Assembly (NCBI RefSeq): GCF_003604215.1
Contig: NZ_QXGS01000009.1
Span: 1-64,000 of the forward strand
Length of the DNA: 64,000 bases
Direction: 5' to 3'
Origin: Teichococcus vastitatis
Lineage (GTDB): Bacteria; Pseudomonadota; Alphaproteobacteria; Acetobacterales; Acetobacteraceae
Below the pieces are notes generated by a model. The model searched no databases, had not been told where the DNA came from, and worked only from the letters and a program-made list of their open reading frames with translations. The translations under genes were made by a program, and so were the position numbers. Positions 9,521 to 18,085 of the stretch are shown piece after piece. The first letter of the stretch is position 1, and each line of letters begins with the position of its first letter.

Positions 9521-10534
9521 TCACGCCGCCGTTACCAGAGCCTCGGCCGGACGCAGCGAGCCGACCTCGATGCCGTTCCAGTTGCGCAGCACGGGGTTTT
9601 CCAGGGGTTCCAGGACCCGCTCCGCTGCCTCATCCCGCGGCAACAGGCGGCGCAGCAGGGCGGCGATGGCCACTTCCGCTGCGCGGGTGGCGCCATCGCC
9701 GCATTTCAGGGCAATGCCCATCCCCAACTCAGGCAGGGCGGCGCAGAACACCCCCTCGGCGCCTACCTTGACGAAGACCCGCTCGCCCAGGGCCTCCATC
9801 ACCGCCGTGTCGAAGCGGCCGGTGCCGGCCACCAGGAAAGGATGCGCCGCCACGGCCTGCCGGAGCCGGTGCGCCGCCGCGGCACGGGCCGGGGGCAAGC
9901 CATGGCCGGTGCCGATCCGGGCGAAGCCCAGGGCCAGGGCGCGCAGCGGGATGGCGTAGGTTGGGATGGAGCAGCCATCGATGCCGTGGCTGCCTTGCGG
10001 CAGGACGTAGCCGGTGACGACTTCGAGCGCGGCCTTCACCTCGCGCTGCACCAGGTGTTCCGGCTGCACATAGCCGCGCGGATCGGCGTCCAGCCCGCAG
10101 GCGAGGCACACGAAGCCCGCATGCTTGCCGGAGCAATTATTGTGCAGGGCCGAGGGCTGACCTCCCGTAGCGGCCAGGGCGCGCGTCGCCTCGGCGTGGC
10201 TCGGCCAATGGCTGCCGCATTCCAGGCAGCCCGCATCGCGGCCGGCGGCGCGCAGGGTACGCTCGGCCACCACCACGTGGCGCGGCTCGCCGCCATGCGA
10301 GGCGCAGGCGAGGGCCAGGGACTCGGCTTCCAGCCCGAAGCGGTCCGCGGCGCCCGATTCCACCAGCGGCAGCGCCTGGATCACCTTCACGGCGGAGCGG
10401 GGAAACACCGGCCGGTCGATCTCGCCGGCGGATAGCACCACGCCGCCCCCGGCATCCAGCACCGCAAAGGCGCCGGCGTGGCGGGATTCCATCCGGCCGC
10501 CGCGCATGACCTCAACCAAAACCGGATCCTGCAC
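9521..10534 (-). CDS. asparaginase, Rhizobium etli AnsA type
   Basis: A 337-residue protein of the family often labelled L-asparaginase II, typified by the inducible Rhizobium etli enzyme and unrelated to the E. coli enzymes. Expected signatures are visible: the Ser-x-x-Lys element in PRSAVKVIQ near residue 47, SHGGEP near 79, HNNCSGKHAGF near 130, and the CSIPTYAIPL segment near 188. It would hydrolyse asparagine to aspartate and ammonia in the cytosol. GTG start at 10534 is preceded by a GGAGG-like sequence. Followed by a 331-base gap and the ornithine decarboxylase gene on the same strand. Confidence 0.88.
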   Translation of the reverse strand: MQDPVLVEVMRGGRMESRHAGAFAVLDAGGGVVLSAGEIDRPVFPRSAVKVIQALPLVESGAADRFGLEAESLALACASHGGEPRHVVVAERTLRAAGRDAGCLECGSHWPSHAEATRALAATGGQPSALHNNCSGKHAGFVCLACGLDADPRGYVQPEHLVQREVKAALEVVTGYVLPQGSHGIDGCSIPTYAIPLRALALGFARIGTGHGLPPARAAAAHRLRQAVAAHPFLVAGTGRFDTAVMEALGERVFVKVGAEGVFCAALPELGMGIALKCGDGATRAAEVAIAALLRRLLPRDEAAERVLEPLENPVLRNWNGIEVGSLRPAEALVTAA

Positions 10535-10588
10535 CGCCTCGCCTCCGCCATAATCCTGCCGGCGAGATCCACCCGCCCGGCGCCGCCG

Positions 10589-11524
10589 TCAAGTCAGGCC
10601 GGTGCGGAACGCCGCGGCGCCGACCAGTCCGGTGTGCGGCCGCACCACCTGGATCACCGGGATCGGCCGCAGCACCGTCTCGAACCGGCCCTTGGCATGG
10701 AAGCCATCCAGCAGCGCGGCGGGGTCCAGCAGCGGACCGAGATTGCGGCAAAGGCCGCCCATCACGTACACGCCGCCGCCGGTCAGCAGCGCCAGTGCGA
10801 GGCTGCCAGCGGTCGCGCCGAGGATGGAACAGAACAGCCGCACCGCTTCGGCGCAGGCCGCATCGCCCTGCTCCGCGCCGCGCGCCACGTCTTCTGGCCG
10901 GTCGCAGCGAAAGGCAGAGCCGCGCTTCGCCACCAGGAAGCGCCCGAGCGCCAGCAGCCCCGGGCCAGACACCAGCCGTTCCGCCGAGACATGGCCGTGT
11001 TCCGCCCGCAGGCTGGCCAGGATCTCAGCCTGCAACGCGTCCTGCGGCGCGAAGGAGATGTGGCCGCCTTCGCTGGGCAGGATGCGCGGCCCGCCCGGTT
11101 CCGGCTGGATAAAGGCGACGCCGAGTCCGGTGCCCGGGCCGATCACCAGGCTGGGCTGCCCGGGATGCGGCTCGCCGGGCTTCAAGGGGCGCAGATCGCC
11201 GCCGGACAAGGCGGGAATGCTGGCGGCCTGGGCAACGAAGTCGTTGATCACCGTCAGCCTGCGCAGCGCCAGCGCCGCTTCCGCCTCGCGGATCGAGAAG
11301 CGCCAGTTGTTGTTGGTGAAGGCAATATGGTCGCCCCGCACCGGGGTGGCGACCGCGAACACCGCCTCATCCGCGGCGCGGCCCGCCAGATAGGTGTGCG
11401 CCGCCTCCACCACGCCGGAGTGATCGGCCACCGGCAGCTTGCGTTCCTCCTGCGGCGGGCCGCCATCGACGCTGAGCGCGAAACGGGCATTGGTGCCGCC
11501 CAGGTCTCCCAGCAGCCGGATCAT
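10589..11524 (-). CDS. glk: glucokinase
   Basis: ATP-dependent phosphorylation of glucose to glucose 6-phosphate. The 311-residue protein has the phosphate-binding GDLGGTNARFAL at residues 6-17, FTNNNW near 69, INDFVAQA near 92, the GPGTGLG adenosine-site motif near 128, and the EGGH box near 151, all in order as in proteobacterial Glk (hexokinase/ROK superfamily, Glk branch). The start ATG overlaps the stop of the PfkB gene by four bases, so the two kinases form an operon for entry into glycolysis. Zwf lies in the same window but is 44 kb away. Confidence 0.93.
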   Translation of the reverse strand: MIRLLGDLGGTNARFALSVDGGPPQEERKLPVADHSGVVEAAHTYLAGRAADEAVFAVATPVRGDHIAFTNNNWRFSIREAEAALALRRLTVINDFVAQAASIPALSGGDLRPLKPGEPHPGQPSLVIGPGTGLGVAFIQPEPGGPRILPSEGGHISFAPQDALQAEILASLRAEHGHVSAERLVSGPGLLALGRFLVAKRGSAFRCDRPEDVARGAEQGDAACAEAVRLFCSILGATAGSLALALLTGGGVYVMGGLCRNLGPLLDPAALLDGFHAKGRFETVLRPIPVIQVVRPHTGLVGAAAFRTGLT

Positions 11525-12468
11525 GCAGGCTGTTCCATCGGCACCGCGACCTTCCGGCGCAGCCGGATCACGTCGTCCCGCGCCGGATGCGCCGTGCCGG
11601 CCTGCGACACCGCCGCGGCGCCGGCCGCCACGCCCCAGGCGAACGCGTCGTCTGCGCCACGTCCATCGGCCAGTGCCATAACCATGGCGGCCACGAAGCT
11701 GTCGCCGGCGCCCACCGCGCCGCGCACCTCGACCGGCAGGGCTGGCAGCCGCAGCACGCCCTCGGCACGAGCCAGCAGGGCGCCGTCGCCGCCCATGGTC
11801 ACCGCGACCAGGCGGGCCTTGCCGGCCTGCACCAGCTCCATCGCCGCCGCCTCTTGCGCCGCGGGATCGGACAGCTTGCGGCCGATCGCCCTCTCGAACT
11901 CGCCGATGCTGGGCTTCACCAACTCCAGCCCGCCCTGCTGCAGCGCCAGCTGCAGCGCCTCCCCCGAGGTGTCCAGCACCAGCCGCGTGCCATGCCGCGC
12001 CGCGCGGGCGGTGAGCCGGGCATAGAAATCCGCCGGCACGCCGGGCGGCAGGCTGCCGCTGGCCACCAGCCAGCCATCCCGGACCTCGTCAGCGGCATCC
12101 AGCGCGGAGTGCCATTCGGCCTCCGACAGCTGCGGACCTTCGGCCACGAAGCGGTATTCCAGGCCGGTGGAGCGCTCCAACACCGTCTGGCTGATGCGGG
12201 TGCGGCCGACCACCGGCACGCTGCGGCACGGCACCCCGGCTTCCTCCAGCAATTGCTCCAGGAAGCCCCCGGTTACCCCGCCGGCCAGGATGATGGCCAG
12301 GGTGTCACCGCCCAGCTCCCGCACCACCCGGGCGACGTTGACGCCGCCGCCGCCGGGATCCTGGCGCTCGGCCCGGGTGCGGATCTTGCGCACCGGGTGC
12401 ACCGTGTCCGCCTCGCTGGCCAGATCAATGGTGGGGTTCAGGGTCAGGGTGGTGATGCGGGGTGGCAT
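11521..12468 (-). CDS. pfkB: 6-phosphofructokinase, PfkB type
   Basis: A 315-residue ribokinase-fold sugar kinase. It tracks E. coli PfkB: N-terminal ITTLTLNPTIDLASE, GGGGVNVARVVRELG near residue 38, the GSLPPGVP segment near 138, DTSGEAL, LVKPSIGEFE, and the catalytic anion-hole/base GAVGAGDSFVAA near 249 (catalytic Asp in GAGD). 1-phosphofructokinase or tagatose-6-phosphate kinase are possible alternatives within the same subfamily, but the match to PfkB is closer. A strong GAGGAGG ribosome site precedes ATG 12468. Upstream member of a two-gene operon with glk. Confidence 0.88.
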   Translation of the reverse strand: MPPRITTLTLNPTIDLASEADTVHPVRKIRTRAERQDPGGGGVNVARVVRELGGDTLAIILAGGVTGGFLEQLLEEAGVPCRSVPVVGRTRISQTVLERSTGLEYRFVAEGPQLSEAEWHSALDAADEVRDGWLVASGSLPPGVPADFYARLTARAARHGTRLVLDTSGEALQLALQQGGLELVKPSIGEFERAIGRKLSDPAAQEAAAMELVQAGKARLVAVTMGGDGALLARAEGVLRLPALPVEVRGAVGAGDSFVAAMVMALADGRGADDAFAWGVAAGAAAVSQAGTAHPARDDVIRLRRKVAVPMEQPA

Positions 12469-12529
12469 GCGGCGGAAATTCCTCCTCGGCTCGCAGGGAT
12501 TATGGGATGACGGCTGGCAAAGTTGCAGA

Positions 12530-13990
12530 TCAGCGTTGGCGTTCGCGCCAGGCGGCGAGCATCCGCGCGCTGCGCCATTCCAGGTCGGAGCGGTTGTCGG
12601 TCAGCGGCGTGAACCCTGCCAGCAGCGGCGCGGCGTCCTCCAGCCGCACCCGCAGGCGGCCCGCCGCGGCCTGAGCCGGGGCCGGCACCACCGCCAGCCG
12701 CGCTTGCGCCGTTTCGCGCGTCAGCCCTTCCCGCGTGGCGAACAGCAAGGTGTTGCCGCTATCGGAGCGGGCCGCCAGCACAGCCGGAAACACGGCCCGC
12801 AGCGTGGCCGCCAGCGGCCCGACGATGCCGCCGGCATCGCCGGTGTTGAACACGTTCAGCGCCAGCACGCCGCCTGGAGCCAGCCGTCGCGCGGCGGCGG
12901 CGAAGAACTCCACCGTGGCCGCGTGTGGCGGAATCTGCGCCGTGGCGTAGAGGTCGCTGACGATGAGGTCATATTCGGGCCCCGCCTGTTCGATGGCGCG
13001 CCGGGCGTCATCGTGCCGCACTGGGATGGACAAGCCGAAATCACGCCGCGCCACAGCGGTGACCTCCGGATCGAGCTCCACGCCCTCGCCGCGCAGATCC
13101 GGGAACGCACGCTGCATGGCCGCGATCGCCGAGCCGCCCGCCACGCCGAGAAACAGGGCGCGGCGTCCGTCGGCCAGGGCCGGCGTCGCGCCCAGCAATT
13201 CCCAATAGGAGCCGGGCAGGGTGCCGTCACGCCGCTGCATCGACTGCACGGCCAGGGGCGAGTTCAGCATCAGGTAGCGGGCCGCGGCATCTTCCCACAC
13301 CATGATGGTGTTGTAGGGGGTCTCATCATAATGCGCGAAGCGGGCGGCGCGTGCCTGTTCCGACAACAAGCCGGGCAGCAGCGGCAGCAGAACAAGCGCG
13401 GCCCGCCAGGGTGCCAGGCCGGTGGCCAGCGCCGCCAGCGCCGCCAGCGCGGCAGCCGAGGCGTAGCCCGCCACCAGCCCCATCACCGGCACGGCGAAGA
13501 AAGCGGCAAAGAAGGTGCCGCCGATGCTGCCCAGCGCCTGACAGGCGGAGATGGCGCCGGAGGCCGGCCCGGCGCCGCCGCGCTCCGCCAGCCGGGCCAC
13601 GCAGAGTGGTGACACGGCAGCGAGGCAGAAGGCGGGCGGGCCGATCAGCACGGCCGATGTGCCGACGGCGCCAGCGACGGGCCCGAGCCCGGCTTCCGCC
13701 GCCGCGGCGATGCCGCGCCCGATCCAGGGCGTCAGGGCGGCGCACAGCGCGGCGAAGCCGAGCAGAGCGGGCAGCGCTGCCCTGGAATGGCGCCCGGCGC
13801 CCAACCGCCCGCCGGCCCAGTAGCCCAGCGACATGAAGAACAGCGCGGTGCCGATGATGGCGCCCCATTGGAACAGCGTTTGCCCAAATACCGGCGCCAT
13901 CAGCCGGCCATCCAGCATTTCCAGCGCCATGACGCTCCAGCCAGCGGCGAAGGCGGCAAAGGCGGTGGCCAGAGTGTCCGGGCGCGGCAT
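12530..13990 (-). CDS. membrane-spanning spermidine-synthase-like protein
   Basis: A 486-residue fusion. Residues 1 to about 215 form six or seven hydrophobic segments; residues about 225-486 form a Rossmann methyltransferase-fold domain of the spermidine synthase type, with FLGVAGG (SAM/dcSAM loop), GVELDPEVT and the YDLIVSDLY acidic motif. Proteins of this layout are widespread and mostly uncharacterised; some are annotated fused MFS/spermidine synthase. Polyamine formation is suggested by the fold and by the nearby ornithine decarboxylase and agmatinase-type genes, but is not proven. The start ATG 13990 has GGAG eight bases upstream; an open frame extends 121 codons further up but is antisense to the next gene. 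Confidence 0.8.
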   Translation of the reverse strand: MPRPDTLATAFAAFAAGWSVMALEMLDGRLMAPVFGQTLFQWGAIIGTALFFMSLGYWAGGRLGAGRHSRAALPALLGFAALCAALTPWIGRGIAAAAEAGLGPVAGAVGTSAVLIGPPAFCLAAVSPLCVARLAERGGAGPASGAISACQALGSIGGTFFAAFFAVPVMGLVAGYASAAALAALAALATGLAPWRAALVLLPLLPGLLSEQARAARFAHYDETPYNTIMVWEDAAARYLMLNSPLAVQSMQRRDGTLPGSYWELLGATPALADGRRALFLGVAGGSAIAAMQRAFPDLRGEGVELDPEVTAVARRDFGLSIPVRHDDARRAIEQAGPEYDLIVSDLYATAQIPPHAATVEFFAAAARRLAPGGVLALNVFNTGDAGGIVGPLAATLRAVFPAVLAARSDSGNTLLFATREGLTRETAQARLAVVPAPAQAAAGRLRVRLEDAAPLLAGFTPLTDNRSDLEWRSARMLAAWRERQR

Positions 13991-14132
13991 GCGTTTCTCC
14001 GAGGTGAGGCAAGAGCAGGGGGGCCAGCCGCCGCAGCCTTGCCGCATCCGCCTGGGTTGGCCAGGGGTGCCGGGGTTTTCCGATGCGCAGGCGGACGCTA
14101 TGGCGGGCTTTCCATCCGCCGCGAGGTTTTTG

Positions 14133-14552
14133 ATGTCCGAGGTGAACGTTCCACCCTCCGCCACGGTCGGCGATGCCTTGCACAGCATCCTGGAAGCCGT
14201 CGATTCGCCGCTCGCCGCACTGGAACGCGTCGCCGGGGACACCACGGTCCGGCTCGCCGCTCTGCAATCGGCACTGGGTGAGCAGCGCGGGCGGATCGCC
14301 GACCTGGAACGGCAGCTGGGCCTCGCCGAGGCGCGGCTGCTGGTGGAAACCATGCACGCGGCCGGGCTGGCGGCGCAGGCGGCGCATTTGCTGGGCCTGG
14401 GCCCCGACGTCTCGGTGGCAACGGAGCCGAGCGGCGAGCACTACAGCGATGGCGCGCCCAAGACGCGGCTGGCGCTGGTCTACGAGGCGGCCTTTGACGC
14501 CAAGGGACACGAACTCGGCGTAGCCGAGCCGGAACAGTTTCGCGACGGTTGA
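14133..14552 (+). CDS. hypothetical coiled-coil protein
   Basis: A 139-residue protein not recognised as a known family. It has a heptad-like central part (about residues 10-75, DSPLAALERVAGD through RIADLERQLGLAEARLL) predicted as coiled coil, then a small alanine/leucine-rich helix and a polar tail. No signal peptide or membrane segment. The start at ATG 14133 has GCGAGG seven bases upstream; ATG 14100 is in frame but has no such site. It is divergent from the spermidine-synthase-like gene with about 140 bases between. The steady third-position GC bias supports coding, but expression is not certain. Confidence 0.6.
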   Translation: MSEVNVPPSATVGDALHSILEAVDSPLAALERVAGDTTVRLAALQSALGEQRGRIADLERQLGLAEARLLVETMHAAGLAAQAAHLLGLGPDVSVATEPSGEHYSDGAPKTRLALVYEAAFDAKGHELGVAEPEQFRDG

Positions 14553-14746
14553 GGCGGGGATGGCGACGCGCGCGCTGCCGCAGCCATCGGCCACCGCACA
14601 TCCCCGAGCGGCGATGCGGATCCCGGACAAATGCCCCGGCGCTGTTTTCGCCGGCATGAAAGGTTGACGCCGATGACGTGCCGCAGCCCCGTCGTGATCC
14701 GCCGCAGCGGTGAGCCGCCCCCGGGTAGCACACCGGACATGGAGCC

Positions 14747-15721
14747 ATGAGCCGGGCCACCGGCCGTCCCTGGCTCCGGCTGGTGGCGGCGGGCGGCGGG
14801 GCGCTGGCGCTGCTGTTCTGGAGCCAGGCGCGCGCGGCGGAACGTGCGGCAAGGGCGTGGCCGCCGCGCGGCCGGTTCATCATGGTGGAGGGCGTACGGA
14901 TCCACCTGCTGGAACAAGGCCACGGGTCCGAAACAATCGTTCTGCTGCACGGCAACGGCGCCATGGCGGAGGATTTCGCCATCAGCGGCATCCTGCACCG
15001 GCTCAGCGCGCGCTTCCGCGTGCTTGCCTTCGACCGGCCCGGCTTCGGCCATACCGAGCGGCCCTCCCACCAGCGCTGGGACGCCGCGGCGCAGGCGGTC
15101 CTGATCGCGGCGGCGCTGGAGCGGCTCGGCGTCCAGCAGGCGGTGGTGGTGGGGCATTCCTGGGGCGCGCTGGTGGCCCGTGCCCTGGCGGCGCAGGTGC
15201 CTGCCCAGGTCACCGCCCTGGTGCTGGTGTCCGGCTACCACAGGCCGGAACGGCGCCTGGATGCGGCCCTGGCTTCGGTGGCCGACTGGCCCGGATTGGG
15301 GGGGCTCCTCTGCGCGACGCTGTTGCCTCCCCTCGCATCCCGGTTGCTGCCTCGCCTCCTGCGGCGGATCTTTGCGCCGGCACCGGTGCCGGCGGAGTTC
15401 CGGCGATGCTTCCCGGCGCCGCTGGCGGTGCGGCCGGCGGCATTGCGGGCCAGCGCCGCCGACACCCGCAGCATGGACGCCGACGCGGCCTGGCTGGCGC
15501 AGCAACACCCGTTGCCCGCGATGCCGGTGCTGATCCTGGCCGGCGGCGAGGACCGGATGGTGTTGCCGGACCGGCACGCCATGGACCTGCACCGCATCTG
15601 GCCGGGCAGCCGCCTGCGCGTGATCCCGGAAGGGGGGCACATGCTGCACCATACCCATCCGGGCGCGGTGGTGGAGGCGATCGAGGACGCGCTCAAGGAA
15701 ATCCGGAGCCGACGCGCCTAG
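14747..15721 (+). CDS. alpha/beta hydrolase
   Basis: A 324-residue alpha/beta hydrolase with an N-terminal hydrophobic segment (residues 10-26) that may anchor it in the membrane or act as a signal. Motifs: oxyanion loop LLHGNG near 66, nucleophile elbow GHSWG with Ser138, acidic residue in LAGGEDRMV near 266 and catalytic His in EGGHMLHH near 294. Substrate is unknown; the fold covers esterases, epoxide and haloalkane hydrolases and others. It converges on the SDR gene, and both stop codons share the palindrome CTAG at 15718-15721. Confidence 0.85.
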   Translation: MSRATGRPWLRLVAAGGGALALLFWSQARAAERAARAWPPRGRFIMVEGVRIHLLEQGHGSETIVLLHGNGAMAEDFAISGILHRLSARFRVLAFDRPGFGHTERPSHQRWDAAAQAVLIAAALERLGVQQAVVVGHSWGALVARALAAQVPAQVTALVLVSGYHRPERRLDAALASVADWPGLGGLLCATLLPPLASRLLPRLLRRIFAPAPVPAEFRRCFPAPLAVRPAALRASAADTRSMDADAAWLAQQHPLPAMPVLILAGGEDRMVLPDRHAMDLHRIWPGSRLRVIPEGGHMLHHTHPGAVVEAIEDALKEIRSRRA

Positions 15722-16575
15722 CTGCGCCCGCGGCCCTGCTGCACGAAGGCTTGGAAAGCCGCGGCATGATCGGGGTGCCAGCGCGACAAGGCCGGCCGGT
15801 TCTCCACCACGTCGCCCGCCGCCCACAGGATGCGCATCTCATCCAGCTCCCGCGGCACGTCATTGTCCGGGCACAGGATGTAGAAATCGCCCGCCTCCAG
15901 CCGTGGCAGCATGAAGTCCACGGTCTGCTCCGGTGTCCATGCGGCATCCGGCTTTACGGCGCGGCCTTGTGCGGTCAGGGGCGTGAACACGAAGCCCGGG
16001 ATCAGCAGATGCGCGGTGATGCGGCAGGCCGGGTCCTGCCGCAGCTCATGCGCCAGTGCCTCGCTGAACGCCTTCACCCCGGCCTTCGACACGTTGTAGG
16101 CCGGATCGCCCGGCGGCGTGGTGATGCCCTGCTTGGAGCCCGTGTTGATGATCAGCCCCGGCCGGCCCCGGGCTACCATGCCGGGCGCGAAGGCCTGGGT
16201 GCCATGGATCACGCCCCACAGATTGACCCCGATCACCTCGGCCCAGCGCTCCGCCGGGCCGAACAAGGCGCTGCCCGGCTGGATGCCGGCATTGTTCATC
16301 AGCAGGTCGGTGCCGCCGAACCGCGCGCGAACCTGTTCCTCCAGGGTCAGCAGCGCCTCGGGGCGGCTGACATCCACTTCGGCGGTCATCACCTCCGGCC
16401 GCGGCGCGGCCTGCCGCAGCGATGCTTCCGCCGCGGCCAAGCGTGCGGCGTCCCGATCGGCGATGCAGACGCGCAGCCCGCGCTGGAGGAGCCGGCGGGC
16501 GGCCGCAAGGCCGATGCCGGAGGCGCCGCCGGTGATCACGGCGGTGCTGTCCGGAAGCAGGTCAGAAAAACTCAT
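15718..16575 (-). CDS. short-chain dehydrogenase/reductase
   Basis: A 285-residue classical SDR. The NAD(P) loop TGGASGIG is at about residues 15-22, with DRDAARL after beta-2 (an Asp there favours NAD), the NNAG motif near 92, catalytic Ser in NTGSKQG and the YNVSK pair (Tyr and Lys) near 160. The C-terminal 50 residues extend past the usual core. Substrate unknown. The start ATG 16575 has GGAG ten bases upstream; longer in-frame starts read into the region of the neighbouring gene. It is transcribed alone, about 80 bases after the leftward glycan operon, and could be co-transcribed with it. Confidence 0.88.
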   Translation of the reverse strand: MSFSDLLPDSTAVITGGASGIGLAAARRLLQRGLRVCIADRDAARLAAAEASLRQAAPRPEVMTAEVDVSRPEALLTLEEQVRARFGGTDLLMNNAGIQPGSALFGPAERWAEVIGVNLWGVIHGTQAFAPGMVARGRPGLIINTGSKQGITTPPGDPAYNVSKAGVKAFSEALAHELRQDPACRITAHLLIPGFVFTPLTAQGRAVKPDAAWTPEQTVDFMLPRLEAGDFYILCPDNDVPRELDEMRILWAAGDVVENRPALSRWHPDHAAAFQAFVQQGRGRS

Positions 16576-16654
16576 GGCGCAGACTCCTTCGGTGCCTGCG
16601 CCAAGGTGGCGTCTCCACCTCGGGCGGACACCGGTGCTCGCCGAGGCGTGAGCT

Positions 16655-18061
16655 TCAGTCCGCCACGGTCTGCACCACGTCCTCGCCATTGGCGTAGGTG
16701 AACACCACCTCGCTCACGGCAAGGGACAACAGGCGCTGGTCGTTGCCGCCTTCCTCCTCGTCTGCCGGGCGGCCGGCGATGAAGCTGTCGATCCGCAGCG
16801 TCTGGAATCCCTCCCGCGGCAGGTCCTCGGGCGGCACCGCAATGGTGATGCGGGACACGTTGGGGGCGCTGCCGGGCAGCACCACCGCCTCCATCTCACG
16901 CGTGTCGAGGAACAGCCGCAGCATCGGCTTCGACGCCTTGAACAGGTGGCGCAGCTCGATCGTGACCTCGCGCAGCACCCGGTTCGGCGCCGGGTTCAGC
17001 ACCATGCCGCTCTGCCCCATCCAGCGGAACTCGCCCTGGGCATCGCCCTCGGCATCGTACCAGCCGAAGTTCAGTCGCGACGAGCGCGCACCGACCTTGA
17101 GGGCCCGCGGCGGCTGAGCGCCGCCGCCCGGGCTGCTCGCCGCCGCGATGCCGGCCTCCGGCGTGGCGGAGGCGATCAGCGTACGGAAGCTGTTGATCTT
17201 CTGCCGCATGGCCGGATCGGGCTCCAGCGCCGCGGCATCGGCGCCGGCCAGAGCGTCGCTCGCCACCTGATCGAAAAGCAGGCAGGACGCGTAGTCGATG
17301 AAGGCGTCGATGCGCTGCTGCTGCGCGCCGAGCTGCTGCCGGAAATCAGCGGACAATGTTGCCACCTGCAGGCTGGCCATCTGCTGCACCTGCGCCAGCT
17401 TCGCCTCCAGCTCCAGCACCTGCCGCGCGAGGGAATCGCCGCGGTCGCGCAGATATTGGAAGCTGGCCACCGGCGCCTCCTGGCCCAGCGCGTGCAGTTC
17501 GGCCTGGAAGCCGTTGGAGCTGAAGTCGCTGAGGTAGAGCTGCGCCGCGAAGCTGAAGGAGCAGCCGCCATCATCGAGCAGGCGCGGACGGTCCACGGCC
17601 ACCTGGCGGGTGAATACGCCGTTGATGCGCAGAAACATCACCGGGTTGTGGAGCCCGTTGACACGGTTCACCGCGAAGCCGCGCAGCATGCCCTGGTTGA
17701 AGTCGAACTGTTCCACCCTGACTTCGCCGGGCCCCACCAGCTGCTCGGCCGCATCCGCCGATTTCACCACCAGCGAGGCATCCTCGTCGACGCAGCCGCT
17801 CGCGCTGCGCAGGCGGATGGTGGCGGGCAGCTCCACCAGCGGCAGGTACCGCACCGGGATGGCGATGGTGTCGCCGGCCCTGAATCGGCCCTGGATCGCC
17901 TGCTCGCCGACCTGGATGCCGAGAACATGGGCCGAGGCGACGTCGTCCACGGTGCAATCCTGCTGGCAGCGGAGGATCAGCTGCTGGAACTGGCTGCCTT
18001 CGAGCCGGAAGGGCGCCCCGGTCTCGCTAGGGGGCGTCATGGATCGGATCACTGAGAGCAT
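16655..18061 (-). CDS. unrecognised protein of a glycosyltransferase operon
   Basis: About 461-468 residues; ATG 18061 and ATG 18040 are both possible and neither has a clear ribosome site. Three parts can be seen: an N-terminal beta-rich region (to about 200), a glutamine-rich coiled coil (about 215-270, RQVLELEAKLAQVQQM onward), and a C-terminal beta-sandwich-like region (about 330-460) with FGWYDAEGDAQGEFRWM. GWY...FRWM motifs recur in accessory modules of glycan-biosynthesis proteins. No signal peptide or membrane segment. Last gene of a four-gene leftward operon with two glycosyltransferases, so a role in surface polysaccharide or glycoprotein assembly is inferred. Confidence 0.75.
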   Translation of the reverse strand: MLSVIRSMTPPSETGAPFRLEGSQFQQLILRCQQDCTVDDVASAHVLGIQVGEQAIQGRFRAGDTIAIPVRYLPLVELPATIRLRSASGCVDEDASLVVKSADAAEQLVGPGEVRVEQFDFNQGMLRGFAVNRVNGLHNPVMFLRINGVFTRQVAVDRPRLLDDGGCSFSFAAQLYLSDFSSNGFQAELHALGQEAPVASFQYLRDRGDSLARQVLELEAKLAQVQQMASLQVATLSADFRQQLGAQQQRIDAFIDYASCLLFDQVASDALAGADAAALEPDPAMRQKINSFRTLIASATPEAGIAAASSPGGGAQPPRALKVGARSSRLNFGWYDAEGDAQGEFRWMGQSGMVLNPAPNRVLREVTIELRHLFKASKPMLRLFLDTREMEAVVLPGSAPNVSRITIAVPPEDLPREGFQTLRIDSFIAGRPADEEEGGNDQRLLSLAVSEVVFTYANGEDVVQTVAD

Positions 18062-18085
18062 GGGAAAGGTCCGGCGGGGTGTTGA

